This document shows, in pieces, positions 8,666-17,570 of a stretch of 44,736 nucleotides of DNA. Every line of letters begins with the position of its first letter. The stretch's first letter is position 1. A model generated the notes under the pieces. That model worked only from the letters and a program-made list of their open reading frames with translations, had not been told where the DNA came from and did not search any database. The translations under genes were made by a program, and so were the position numbers. The DNA comes from Oscillospiraceae bacterium (GTDB taxonomy: Bacteria; Bacillota; Clostridia; Oscillospirales; Acutalibacteraceae): positions 1 to 44,736 of the forward strand of contig SVOK01000015.1 in NCBI GenBank assembly GCA_015066445.1. Reading direction: 5' to 3'.

Positions 8666-10848
8666 TCAATGTTTACGATGTTACTGACGGTTCTGCTACT
8701 AAGTTTGGTTCTACATATACTTGGGCACTTGATTACACTTCCGTAAAGGCTAATGCTCCTGTATATAGCACTGGTGCTTTTGCATTTGTTACTAACGGCG
8801 CTACAACATATTCTGATTTCACATTGACACAGCCTGTTACAACTAAGGTTGATACAACTGTATTTGAAAAGGCTCAAAATCTTAACGCAAATGCGGTGTT
8901 CAATTTAGCTGATACAGTGCCTGGTGGTAATCTCTATGCAGGATTTAATTTCCATACACAGGAAGCTGCAGCTGTTACAGCAGGACTTTCGGGTTATACA
9001 GTTAAATTATTACAGACATCAGGAGATTTATTAAAGCTTGAATTTTCTGTATACGAGCTCAATGAAGATAAATCGAAATGCACTAACTTGAAATCGTACG
9101 CTGTTGATATTACAGAAGCTGTTATCGGTGCGGGCGGAACAACCGCAAGCGCTAAGATGATATTAGATGTTACTGTTATTGGTGATAAAGTTACTGCAAC
9201 CGTAACTAATTCCGGTAATTTAGCATTAACTCACATTCAGGAATATGATTTGAATAATTACTACACCTATGCTGAATATGGTAAGGGCGGTTACGGTATT
9301 TATAAGCATGGTACAGGTACTATTTCTGTAGAAGATGTAGATTTCACTGTTATACCGCTTGATGTAGAGAATATTGACGATACACTCTATACCATTTATG
9401 CACCTGATGAGAGTGCAGGAATTGTATACGAAGACGGCAAATTTGTTTCTAATGATGCAGTTGCTAAGAAAATGATTCTTAATGATACTGTAGTATCTGA
9501 TTTCTCAGCTGATGCTACACTTGAAATAGGTTATGACGGTCAGCTTAAAGCAGGTATAATCTTCCGTGCACAGAATATCGGTAACGATACTGACGCTATG
9601 GAAGGATATTCTGCAGTTCTTTGGAAGAATGAAAACGGAACAGGCAATTTTGGCAGAGTATTACTTCTCATTTACAAGTGGGGTAAAAATGCTGAAGGAG
9701 AAACTGTATATCTTGGTGAAGTTGGCAGACTTGATGACCGAACAACTCTTAATAAAGTTTATCCTAAGGCTCAGACAAGTATTTTAGATGCAGCTGGTGC
9801 ACATCTTAAGATTAATATCAAGGTTGACGGCGATGTTGTAAGAGCAAGCTTTGATGTTCTTGATGAATACAATGAAATTGCGGCTTCTTCGGAAACCAGA
9901 TCATTTATGTTAAACAAAGAGTTTGATAAAGAAAATATAAATACCTATTACGAGTCGGGTGCTATCGGTCTTTCAATCAGCTCCGCAGGCGCTGTTTGTG
10001 ATTTTAATATCACAGAAAGCGTTATGGGTAAAGAAATGTCTGTTATGTCGGATTATACTGTATATTCTAACGACGATAATACCATGACAATTGACTCTTC
10101 TGTAAATAAGAAGATGTATTCGACTACAAAGGGACGTAAGCAGGCAGTTCTCAAAGGCACTCCTTTAACTAACTTTGAGGCAAGCGCTATATTAAAGAGC
10201 AATACCGCAGGCGAAGTTTACAATATGGGCTTTGACTTTATGATTAATGAAGATACCCATTCTGGCTATGCTTATAATACTACTCACGAGACTATGGGTT
10301 ATGAGGGCTATAGAGCAGTTCTTGTGCGTAATACTAATTCAAGTGCTAATCCTGCTGGCGCAGTTCTTTATCTGTTTAAGTTTACTAAGGACGAGAGCGG
10401 TTATACTCGTTCTGAGGTTAAAAAGGTTGCTAATGCAGACTTCTTTGCCGACTATACAACCGCTGATACTACCGATAAGGAGTATGCAGAAGTAGAGGTT
10501 GAACTTAACGTTAAACTTGTTGACGGCAATCTTACAGCGGTTGCTACAATGTGCGAATATCCTGAAAGAACCATTACTTTGACCACTGAAGGTCTTGAGG
10601 GTTCAGGTTCTGTAGGTTGGTTTATCAGCGACCAAGGCTCTGTTTCACAGATTTCCGTAAACAGCGTTGTTACAGAAGGTGACCTCAATGCTGACGGTAA
10701 TGTAAACAGTAATGACCTTGCAATTATGCGTAAAGCAATATTGGGAATGGAAAAAGTTGGTCTTGTTATCGGTGATGTATCTGTTAAGGATAGAGAAATC
10801 GACATTCGTGATATTGTAAAGCTTAAAAAACTTGCAGCAGGTATTTAA
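8644..10848 (+). CDS. C-terminal part of the same frameshifted gene: repeat modules and dockerin
   Basis: This frame is open from 8644. The first ATG, at 8824, has no ribosome binding site and lies inside a module, so this is not an independent gene. Translation from 8653 (DNAIINVYDVTDG) continues exactly the module interrupted at the end of the preceding frame; a single lost base between 8644 and 8662 explains the shift. Three more module copies follow (roughly 8824-9360, 9361-10020 and 10021-10680), with recurring LKAGIIFRAQNIG, EGYSAVLWK and LLLIYKWG. The C-terminus is a dockerin: the first calcium loop DLNADGNVNSND is canonical, while the second (VSVKDREIDIRD) lacks acidic residues at positions 1 and 3. 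The intact protein would be about 1,400 residues and secreted. Confidence 0.8.
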   Translation, partial: STEDNAIINVYDVTDGSATKFGSTYTWALDYTSVKANAPVYSTGAFAFVTNGATTYSDFTLTQPVTTKVDTTVFEKAQNLNANAVFNLADTVPGGNLYAGFNFHTQEAAAVTAGLSGYTVKLLQTSGDLLKLEFSVYELNEDKSKCTNLKSYAVDITEAVIGAGGTTASAKMILDVTVIGDKVTATVTNSGNLALTHIQEYDLNNYYTYAEYGKGGYGIYKHGTGTISVEDVDFTVIPLDVENIDDTLYTIYAPDESAGIVYEDGKFVSNDAVAKKMILNDTVVSDFSADATLEIGYDGQLKAGIIFRAQNIGNDTDAMEGYSAVLWKNENGTGNFGRVLLLIYKWGKNAEGETVYLGEVGRLDDRTTLNKVYPKAQTSILDAAGAHLKINIKVDGDVVRASFDVLDEYNEIAASSETRSFMLNKEFDKENINTYYESGAIGLSISSAGAVCDFNITESVMGKEMSVMSDYTVYSNDDNTMTIDSSVNKKMYSTTKGRKQAVLKGTPLTNFEASAILKSNTAGEVYNMGFDFMINEDTHSGYAYNTTHETMGYEGYRAVLVRNTNSSANPAGAVLYLFKFTKDESGYTRSEVKKVANADFFADYTTADTTDKEYAEVEVELNVKLVDGNLTAVATMCEYPERTITLTTEGLEGSGSVGWFISDQGSVSQISVNSVVTEGDLNADGNVNSNDLAIMRKAILGMEKVGLVIGDVSVKDREIDIRDIVKLKKLAAGI

Positions 10849-10866
10849 TAAATACCACTCCTTTCC

Positions 10867-10905
10867 CCCCTGTTGCCCAAGGGCAACAGGGGTTTTTCTT
10901 TTTTT
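10867..10905 (+). terminator. Strong intrinsic terminator after the GH93-like gene
   Basis: A perfect 12-bp GC-rich stem (CCCCTGTTGCCC / GGGCAACAGGGG, 10867-10892) with a 2-base loop is followed by TTTTTCTTTTTTT. It separates the GH93-like gene from the GH2-led operon. Confidence 0.92.
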
Positions 10906-10980
10906 GTTGGTATATTTTGTACATATAACTAAAAAATGGCGAAGTTTTAAGTGCGGTATCAGGAATGATTACTAAACAAC

Positions 10981-10998
10981 AAAACAAAAAGTCGATTA
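10981..10998 (+). promoter_or_regulatory. Putative operator upstream of the GH2-led operon
   Basis: AAAACAAAAAGTCGATTA is an 18-base exact match to the minus strand at 6482-6499. It is followed by AGTAAAACAAAA, whose core (TAAAACAAAA) also occurs, shifted, at the other site. It ends 40 bases before the -10 at 11039, a usual position for a class of activator sites around -50 to -70. Confidence 0.5.
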
Positions 10999-11038
10999 AG
11001 TAAAACAAAATTAATACCGCTCGTATATATATATAGTG

Positions 11039-11044
11039 TATAAT
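11039..11044 (+). promoter_or_regulatory. -10 element for the 22-kb operon
   Basis: A perfect TATAAT, 36 bases before the GH2 start codon. No good -35 hexamer sits 16-18 bases upstream (the sequence there is ACCGCT), which suggests dependence on an activator bound at the upstream shared motif. The surrounding AT-rich region 10906-11080 holds no gene. Confidence 0.5.
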
Positions 11045-11080
11045 AATAATGCAAAACTATCATAGTGGAGGAATAGTCGA

Positions 11081-12847
11081 ATGTACAACTTTGAAACTAT
11101 TGAAAAACACCCTAATCCGCAGAATTACCGCAAGGATTTTTTATGTCTTGACGGCAGTTGGGATTTTGCATTTGACTTTGATAATATCGGTCTTAAAAAC
11201 GCTTGGCAGAATGCGCAGAAGCTTGATTCTGTAATCCTTGTTCCTTTCGTGTATCAGTCTAAAAAAAGCGGCATTGATTCAGCTCAATTTTGTGAAACTG
11301 TTTGGTACAAGCGCAAGGTTACAGTTCCTGAAAGCTTTAACGGTAAGCGTGTGATTTTGAATTTTGCCGCTGTTGACTATGAGTGTGATGTTTGGGTAAA
11401 CGGAAATCATGCCACTCATCACTTAGGCGGATATTCTTCCTTTAAAACAGATATAACTGAACTTTTAAATGGGGGAGAAAACGATATTACCCTCAGAGTT
11501 ACCGACCCTGATTTTGCAAAGCAGAATATTAGAGGCAAACAGCTTTGGGGAACAGGTGAGTTTGGCTGCTGGTATAAGAGATATACAGGAATTTGGCAGA
11601 GTGTTTGGCTGGAAGCTGTATCCGAGCTTCATATTGAAAGATTTATTCTCAAAGGCGATGTTGATACAAATACCGTAAGCATTAAAGCCGAGCTTGAAGG
11701 CTTTAATAAAGATGATAACATTTCTGCTGATGTGCAGATAGTTATTAACGAAACCGAGGTTGCAAACGCTTCTTTCAAGGTTTACGGTGACTACATAAAC
11801 GAACAGCTTTCTGTAGATTATGCAGGCTCTCCTTTCAGAGGAAGTGAATGGTGGTCGCCAGAGCACCCTAATCTTTACAGAATGCTTATCACCCTTAAAA
11901 AGAATGGGCAAGAAGCTGACGAAATTCAAACCTATTTCGGTATGAGAAAGCTGGAGGCGGAGTACGGCAGAGTATTGCTTAATAACTTCCCGTTCTATCA
12001 CCGCAGTATTCTTAATCAGGGTTATTATCCCGAGGGATATATAACTCCCGAAGATGATGAAAGAATTATTTCTGATATCAAGCTTATAAAGTCAATGGGC
12101 TATAACGCAATGCGAATACATCAGAAAATCGAAAGCCCACGTTTTCTTTATTGGTGCGACCGTGTGGGTATTGCGGTTTGGGAAGAAATTCCCTCAATGT
12201 ATCAATACCGTGAGCTTGAGGCTCACAATATTATGAGCCAGATAACCGATATTGTTTTGCGAGATATTAATCACCCGTCAATATTCACTTGGGTTATGTT
12301 TAATGAGTCATGGGGCGTTCAGCAGCTTCGTTTTGATATAGGACAGCAAAATCTCACTAAGGGAGCTTATTTTACTGTGAAATCTATGGACCCGACAAGA
12401 TTTGTTATCAGCAATGACGGTTGGCAACAAACCGAAAGCGATATTATGACTATTCACGATTATTCAGCATATGGTGATGAGTTATCGGAGCGTTACGGGA
12501 CTGATGCTCCTCAAATTGGTGAAAATCCTGTTGCAGGGCAGCGTAGATTTGCGTTTGCTAAGGACCACGGATATAGCGGACAGCCCATAATGCTCACAGA
12601 GTATGGCGGTATATCCTATGCTACCGACGGCGGTTGGGGCTACAATGAAAAGGTAAAAACCGAGGAAGAATTCCTTGAACGCTTTGGCAGTCTTACAATC
12701 GCTATCAGAAAAATCCCTTATATGACAGGTTACTGTTTTACACAGTTTACCGATGTTGAAAACGAACAAAATGGTTTGGTTACTATTAATCGTGAGCCCA
12801 AAGCCGATATAACAAAAATCAGAAAGATAAATATCGGCGCTATTTAA
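11081..12847 (+). CDS. GH2-family glycoside hydrolase, cytoplasmic
   Basis: The 588-residue protein lacks a signal peptide. The N-terminal sugar-binding jelly roll (~20-180) includes LDGSWDFAFDF, VWVNGNHATHHLGGYSSF and YTGIWQSVWLE. An immunoglobulin-like domain and a TIM barrel (~300-580) follow. The catalytic acid/base is Glu409 in MFNESWG, and the nucleophile is Glu507 in LTEYGG. GH2 covers beta-galactosidases, glucuronidases, mannosidases and some arabinofuranosidases; sequence alone does not fix the substrate. In this arabinan-type locus it may remove galactose or arabinose from imported pectic side-chain oligosaccharides. It leads the long operon: AGTGGAGG precedes the ATG, and the next gene starts 14 bases after its stop. 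Confidence 0.88.
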   Translation: MYNFETIEKHPNPQNYRKDFLCLDGSWDFAFDFDNIGLKNAWQNAQKLDSVILVPFVYQSKKSGIDSAQFCETVWYKRKVTVPESFNGKRVILNFAAVDYECDVWVNGNHATHHLGGYSSFKTDITELLNGGENDITLRVTDPDFAKQNIRGKQLWGTGEFGCWYKRYTGIWQSVWLEAVSELHIERFILKGDVDTNTVSIKAELEGFNKDDNISADVQIVINETEVANASFKVYGDYINEQLSVDYAGSPFRGSEWWSPEHPNLYRMLITLKKNGQEADEIQTYFGMRKLEAEYGRVLLNNFPFYHRSILNQGYYPEGYITPEDDERIISDIKLIKSMGYNAMRIHQKIESPRFLYWCDRVGIAVWEEIPSMYQYRELEAHNIMSQITDIVLRDINHPSIFTWVMFNESWGVQQLRFDIGQQNLTKGAYFTVKSMDPTRFVISNDGWQQTESDIMTIHDYSAYGDELSERYGTDAPQIGENPVAGQRRFAFAKDHGYSGQPIMLTEYGGISYATDGGWGYNEKVKTEEEFLERFGSLTIAIRKIPYMTGYCFTQFTDVENEQNGLVTINREPKADITKIRKINIGAI

Positions 12848-12861
12848 GGAGGCTAATAGCT

Positions 12862-15807
12862 TTGAAAATATCAAAGTGGTATAGTGGAGGAAAAAGAGTA
12901 TTATCAGCTTTGTGTGCGGCAGCTTTGCTTTTGAACATAGCTCCTGCGGCATTCGCAGAAAACATCAGCAATACCGATAATACATCTTCCAATACTTCTT
13001 CTGTAAAAAACGATAATGCAGAAAAGAATTACCGTCAGGTTATAAAGAACTATAGCCTTGATTATTTTGACGGTGACGAAATAAGCCTTAATGCTGCGGA
13101 CGTAGTTTTTGGTGAGGCTGATATAATAACCGATGCTCCTGATTATAGCGGAAATGCTGTAAGGCTTTCGCAGGGAGGAGAGGCAAGTTTCGCCATTTCG
13201 GTTCCTGCAAATGCGCAATACCGAATAGCAATTGAGTATTATGACGCTTCTGACAGCACACTTCCGGTGAACTGTGATATTGCTATTGACGGTGTTTATC
13301 ATTGCTACGAAATGCGTAATCAACAGTTTGAGAGCGAATGGAAGTTTGAAACCGAAGATTTTGCCACCGACCGTTACGGTAATGAAATAGTTCCCGAATC
13401 GCTAAGAATTGAAAAATGGCGCACTAAATATTTTTGCGATGCTGCCGCTATTACAATTGAGCCTTTTTGGTTTCAGTTAGAGGCAGGAGTTCACAGCCTT
13501 AAATTCCATTGCTCGCAAGGCGCAATTATAATAAGCAAAATAATAATTTCGGGCGAAGATGCTGTGGAGTATGGCAAAACAGGCACTCCTAAGGGAGACG
13601 AATGTTATATAATTGAGGGCGAAAGATTTGCTTATAAAAACAGCGCATCTATCCGTCCTACAGGCGAGTATGACGCTTCAGTATCACCTTACGATTATTC
13701 AACTCTAAAGCTTAATATGCTCTCGGGCGGCTCTTTCGCAGACGGCGGACAGAGCGTTACCTATAGCTTCAATGTTGACAAAAGCGGATATTATTATCTG
13801 GGCTTCAGATATCGCCAGAATTCAAAAACCGATTTTCCGGTATTCCGTTACCTTTATCTTGACGGTGAGCTTTATAATGAAAGCTTTAAGAATATTGCAT
13901 TTGATTACTCACGTGGGTTTACTACTGTTACTGTTCAGGACGAAAAGGGGAAGCCTATAGGAGTTTATCTTGAAAAGGACACTGCCCACACAATAACCCT
14001 TACCGTTTCACTTGAAAATATGGCAGATATTATTGATGATGTAAATGTTCTTATCGACGAAATCAATGATATGTCGCTTCAGATTATGAAGGTTACAGGT
14101 AATAATACTTCTTCTTACCGTGATTTCGATGTTTTGGCATATCTGCCGACTATTAGGGACGATTTAAACAACTGGGCTGACCGTATAGAAGATATTTATG
14201 AGCGTTTGGCAAAGTTTGCTCCCGATGTTAAAACAGTAGGTGAGTATTCAACCTTAAAAATCTGTGTTAAGCAGTTGCGTTCATTAGCTAAGGATATCAA
14301 CGACCTGCCCACCCGTATTAATGAGCTTTATCAGGGGGACAGCTCGGTTGGTCAGTACCTTGCAAACACCTTGGAAAGTCTTTATTCTTCTCCGCTTGCT
14401 ATTGATCAGATATATGTTTATCAGTCTGAGGAGAGTCTGCCCGAGGAAAAAGGCTTCTTCTACAAGTTCGGAATGTCCTTTTGCAGGTTTATAAGCTCCT
14501 TTACTTCGGATTATTATTCATCGTCGGCTGACGGTGACGAAGAACATTTACAGGTCTGGGTAAACCGTTCAAGACTTTATGTTGAGCTTATGCAGAAGAT
14601 GGCTGATGACAGCTATTTTGAGCAATATGATATGGCGGTAGATATTTCTCTTATGCCTAATGAAGAAAAACTAGTTCTTGCAAGCGCTTCTGGTAATGCT
14701 CCCGATGTTGCAATGGGCGTTACTTATACAATTCCTTTTGAGCTTGCTATCAGAGGAGCAGTAAAGGATTTAAGCGCTTTACCTGATTGGGATAAGGTTG
14801 CAAGCCGATTTGGTAAGGGAATTATGAATATCGGTGCGGTGGATGGTGGATATTATCTCTTACCTGAAACCTCGGACTTCTTAGTTCTTTTCTACCGAAA
14901 GGATATTTTAGATGAATTGGGACTTTCTGTTCCTGATACTATGGACGATGTAAAGGAAATGCTTCCGGTATTAAAGCGTTACGGAATGGATTTCTATTCG
15001 CATATCGCAGGTCATGGGGGTACAAAGTCGCTTTCGGTATTAGTACCCTTTATTTATCAGAAAAACGCAAGAGTTTATGGAAAGACTGCAAATGAGCTGC
15101 TTATCGGCTCTGACGAAATGGTATCAGCCTTTAAGGAAATGTCGGATTTATTTACAATTTACGATATTCCTTATGAAGTAAGTAACTTCTATCAGCATTT
15201 CCGCAGTGGTTCAATACCGATAGGTATTTCGGGCTTTAATACTTATATGACACTTCTTAACTCTGCACCTGAAATTGCTAACTCCTGGAGCGTAGCGCCT
15301 TACCCCGGTTATCTTGATGAAAATGGAAATGTGCTTCGCTATATAAGCGGCGCACAGTCCACAGCAGTTATTTTTGAGAGCACTAAGTATGAGGATAAGG
15401 CGTGGGGCTTCCTTAATTGGTGGACTTCTACAGATATTCAGTCCGAGTTTGCTGAAATTTTAAGACTAACCTACGGTAACGAATATATGTGGAATACAGC
15501 TAATTTAGAGGCATTCGCAAAGCTTCCTTGGAATGAGGAGCATAAAGCTACCATTCTAGAAATGCTTGATTGGATAGTTGAAGTGCCACGTGTGCCTGGT
15601 AACTATATGACTCAGCGTTCACTTTCCAATGCGCTTAACAATATAGTTTTAAACAGTGCTAATGTGCGTCAGGAATTAGCTGAGGCTTCTAAGGATATAA
15701 AGTTAGAAATCAATTCAAAGCTTGAAGAATTCGGATATATTAAAAACGGCAAAAAAATTAAGGATTATAAAATACCACAGCAGGAGGGCTACTATGAGAA
15801 GCGATAA
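12862..15807 (+). CDS. Giant extracellular solute-binding protein with CBM-like N-terminal domains (ABC importer)
   Basis: The start is TTG at 12862, chosen because AAGGAGG ends 9 bases upstream and the signal peptide begins there (cleavage near AAFA, residue 32). At 981 residues it is about twice the usual size of a family 1 solute-binding protein. Two beta-rich CBM35-like segments (~55-235 and ~245-390; [15 protein letters not shown] marks the second) precede a helical stretch (~395-530). The binding-protein core (~545-970) includes [31 protein letters not shown] and [11 protein letters not shown]. There is no lipobox, unlike the second binding protein of the operon. It probably presents oligosaccharides to the next two permeases, whose first gene overlaps its 3' end by 14 bases. 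How it stays at the cell surface is unclear. Confidence 0.85.
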   Translation: MKISKWYSGGKRVLSALCAAALLLNIAPAAFAENISNTDNTSSNTSSVKNDNAEKNYRQVIKNYSLDYFDGDEISLNAADVVFGEADIITDAPDYSGNAVRLSQGGEASFAISVPANAQYRIAIEYYDASDSTLPVNCDIAIDGVYHCYEMRNQQFESEWKFETEDFATDRYGNEIVPESLRIEKWRTKYFCDAAAITIEPFWFQLEAGVHSLKFHCSQGAIIISKIIISGEDAVEYGKTGTPKGDECYIIEGERFAYKNSASIRPTGEYDASVSPYDYSTLKLNMLSGGSFADGGQSVTYSFNVDKSGYYYLGFRYRQNSKTDFPVFRYLYLDGELYNESFKNIAFDYSRGFTTVTVQDEKGKPIGVYLEKDTAHTITLTVSLENMADIIDDVNVLIDEINDMSLQIMKVTGNNTSSYRDFDVLAYLPTIRDDLNNWADRIEDIYERLAKFAPDVKTVGEYSTLKICVKQLRSLAKDINDLPTRINELYQGDSSVGQYLANTLESLYSSPLAIDQIYVYQSEESLPEEKGFFYKFGMSFCRFISSFTSDYYSSSADGDEEHLQVWVNRSRLYVELMQKMADDSYFEQYDMAVDISLMPNEEKLVLASASGNAPDVAMGVTYTIPFELAIRGAVKDLSALPDWDKVASRFGKGIMNIGAVDGGYYLLPETSDFLVLFYRKDILDELGLSVPDTMDDVKEMLPVLKRYGMDFYSHIAGHGGTKSLSVLVPFIYQKNARVYGKTANELLIGSDEMVSAFKEMSDLFTIYDIPYEVSNFYQHFRSGSIPIGISGFNTYMTLLNSAPEIANSWSVAPYPGYLDENGNVLRYISGAQSTAVIFESTKYEDKAWGFLNWWTSTDIQSEFAEILRLTYGNEYMWNTANLEAFAKLPWNEEHKATILEMLDWIVEVPRVPGNYMTQRSLSNALNNIVLNSANVRQELAEASKDIKLEINSKLEEFGYIKNGKKIKDYKIPQQEGYYEKR

Positions 15808-16687
15808 ATTAAAACGCAACATAACGCCCTACCTGTTTGTACTGCCTTATTTTTCACTCTTTGCTATTTTTGTGGCAGTTCCTGTTGTAATAGCAGTTAT
15901 TTTATCATTCACTAATTTTAATGCGATTCAGTTTCCGGATTTCGTGGGTATTAAGAATTATATTGAGCTTTTTTTGCAGGATGAGGTTTTTATCCGTTAT
16001 GTAATTCCTAATACAATTGTTTTTGCTGTAATAGTGGGCCCTGGCGGTTATGTTCTTTCATTCCTGCTTGCTTGGGCGCTGTCTCAGGTGACAAAGGGCC
16101 CCAGAACTATAATGGCGCTTATAATTTATTCACCCTCTATGACAGCGGGTACTACAATGGCGGTTATCTGGAAGGTACTTTTCAGCGGTGACCAATTGGG
16201 TTATATAAACAACCTGCTTATGCAGCTTGGAATAATCACCGAGCCTATTATATTTTTACAGTCGTCTGACTGGTTATTGCCCGTAATGATTATAGTAGCA
16301 CTGTGGTCGAGTATGGGCGTAGGCTTCTTGTCAATGCTTGCAGGTCTTCTGAATATTGACCCCAGCCTTTATGAGGCAGCTCATATTGACGGTATAAGAA
16401 ACCGTGTTCAGGAAGTGTTTTATATAACAATTCCGTCAATTAAGCCGCAGATGCTTTTCGGCGCTATTATGGCAATAGTAAACGCATTTAAGCAAAGTGC
16501 TATAGGTGTTCAGCTTTCGGGCGCAAACCCAACCCCTAACTATGCAGGTCAACTTATGGTAAACCATATTTCTGACTTCGGCTTCACACGTTATGAAATG
16601 GGTTATGCCTGCGCAGTTTCAGTAGTACTGCTTATAATTATTTGGGTGTTCTCTAAGGGCGCACGCACATTATTTAAGGAGGATTAG
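15794..16687 (+). CDS. Carbohydrate ABC transporter permease (MalF/UgpA type)
   Basis: The start is the ATG at 15794, with CAGGAGGG just upstream, inside the end of the preceding gene; upstream in-frame codons lack a site. The 297-residue protein has six predicted membrane segments, beginning [20 protein letters not shown]. The permease EAA loop reads [20 protein letters not shown] and would contact the importer ATPase. It is the first of a pair with the next gene and belongs to the CUT1 group of oligosaccharide importers. No ATPase gene is nearby, so a shared MsmX/MsmK-like ATPase is inferred. Confidence 0.92.
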   Translation: MRSDKLKRNITPYLFVLPYFSLFAIFVAVPVVIAVILSFTNFNAIQFPDFVGIKNYIELFLQDEVFIRYVIPNTIVFAVIVGPGGYVLSFLLAWALSQVTKGPRTIMALIIYSPSMTAGTTMAVIWKVLFSGDQLGYINNLLMQLGIITEPIIFLQSSDWLLPVMIIVALWSSMGVGFLSMLAGLLNIDPSLYEAAHIDGIRNRVQEVFYITIPSIKPQMLFGAIMAIVNAFKQSAIGVQLSGANPTPNYAGQLMVNHISDFGFTRYEMGYACAVSVVLLIIIWVFSKGARTLFKED

Positions 16688-16688
16688 T

Positions 16689-17558
16689 ATGGCTATAAAG
16701 GGTAATCTTGTAAATCCCCGTAAATTTCAAAAAGACCAGCTTAAAATATATGCCGTACTTATTCCTATGTCGCTTATAATGGTTTTGCCTATAGTTTACA
16801 TAGTGAACCACGCTTTTAAGCCTTTGGAAGAGCTTTTCGCATATCCTCCAAAGTTTTTTGTAACAAATCCTTCGTTTACAAATTTCTTCAAGCTGGTTAA
16901 TGCAACCGCAACCTCAACAGTTCCTTTTTCGAGATATTTGTTTAACAGTATTTTTGTAACGGTCTGTGTTCTTGCATTTACTTTAATTTTTACAACTATG
17001 GCGGCATTCGCTCTTTCAAAAATGAATTTCAAGGGCAAAAAATTATTGCTTGCTGCAAATGATGTCGGACTTATGTTTGTTGGACTCGCTCTCCAGATTC
17101 CAAGATACTTAATTGTAGATAAGCTCGGAATACACGATACATATCTGGCTCATATTTTACCGATTGTTGTTTTACCTGTGGGGCTTCTCCTTTTAAAGCA
17201 GTTTGTGGACGGCGTTCCTTCAGCTCTTATAGAAGCTGCTCACATAGACGGTGCAGGTGAACTTAAAACCTATTTCAGTATTATAATTCCTCTTGTTAAG
17301 CCTGCAATGGCTACAGTATCTATACTTATGTTCCAAGAGGTTTGGAATAATGTTGAAACATCTTCTATGTATATGGATACCGATGTTTTGCAGACCTTTG
17401 CTTTTTATATGCAAACCCTTTCTTCAAACACAAACAGCGTGGCGGGTCAGGGTCTTGCGGCAGCAGCAACCCTTATTATGTTTATTCCTAATGTGGTGTT
17501 GTTCGTGATTATGCAGTCAAGAGTTATGAGCACAATGGCAACATCGGGCATTAAGTAA
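16689..17558 (+). CDS. Carbohydrate ABC transporter permease (MalG/UgpE type)
   Basis: This 289-residue partner permease starts one base after the previous stop, with AAGGAGG upstream. It has six membrane segments, starting around IYAVLIPMSLIMVLPIVYIV. The coupling loop is EAAHIDGAGELKTYFSIIIP. It pairs with the preceding permease to form the membrane channel of the first importer. Spacing shows one transcript with its neighbours. Confidence 0.92.
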   Translation: MAIKGNLVNPRKFQKDQLKIYAVLIPMSLIMVLPIVYIVNHAFKPLEELFAYPPKFFVTNPSFTNFFKLVNATATSTVPFSRYLFNSIFVTVCVLAFTLIFTTMAAFALSKMNFKGKKLLLAANDVGLMFVGLALQIPRYLIVDKLGIHDTYLAHILPIVVLPVGLLLLKQFVDGVPSALIEAAHIDGAGELKTYFSIIIPLVKPAMATVSILMFQEVWNNVETSSMYMDTDVLQTFAFYMQTLSSNTNSVAGQGLAAAATLIMFIPNVVLFVIMQSRVMSTMATSGIK

Positions 17559-17570
17559 GTGGTGACTGAT

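Noticed and set aside
8824-10848. Independent gene starting at ATG 8824
   Set aside because: There is no ribosome binding site or signal peptide, and the start lies inside a module that continues from the previous frame.
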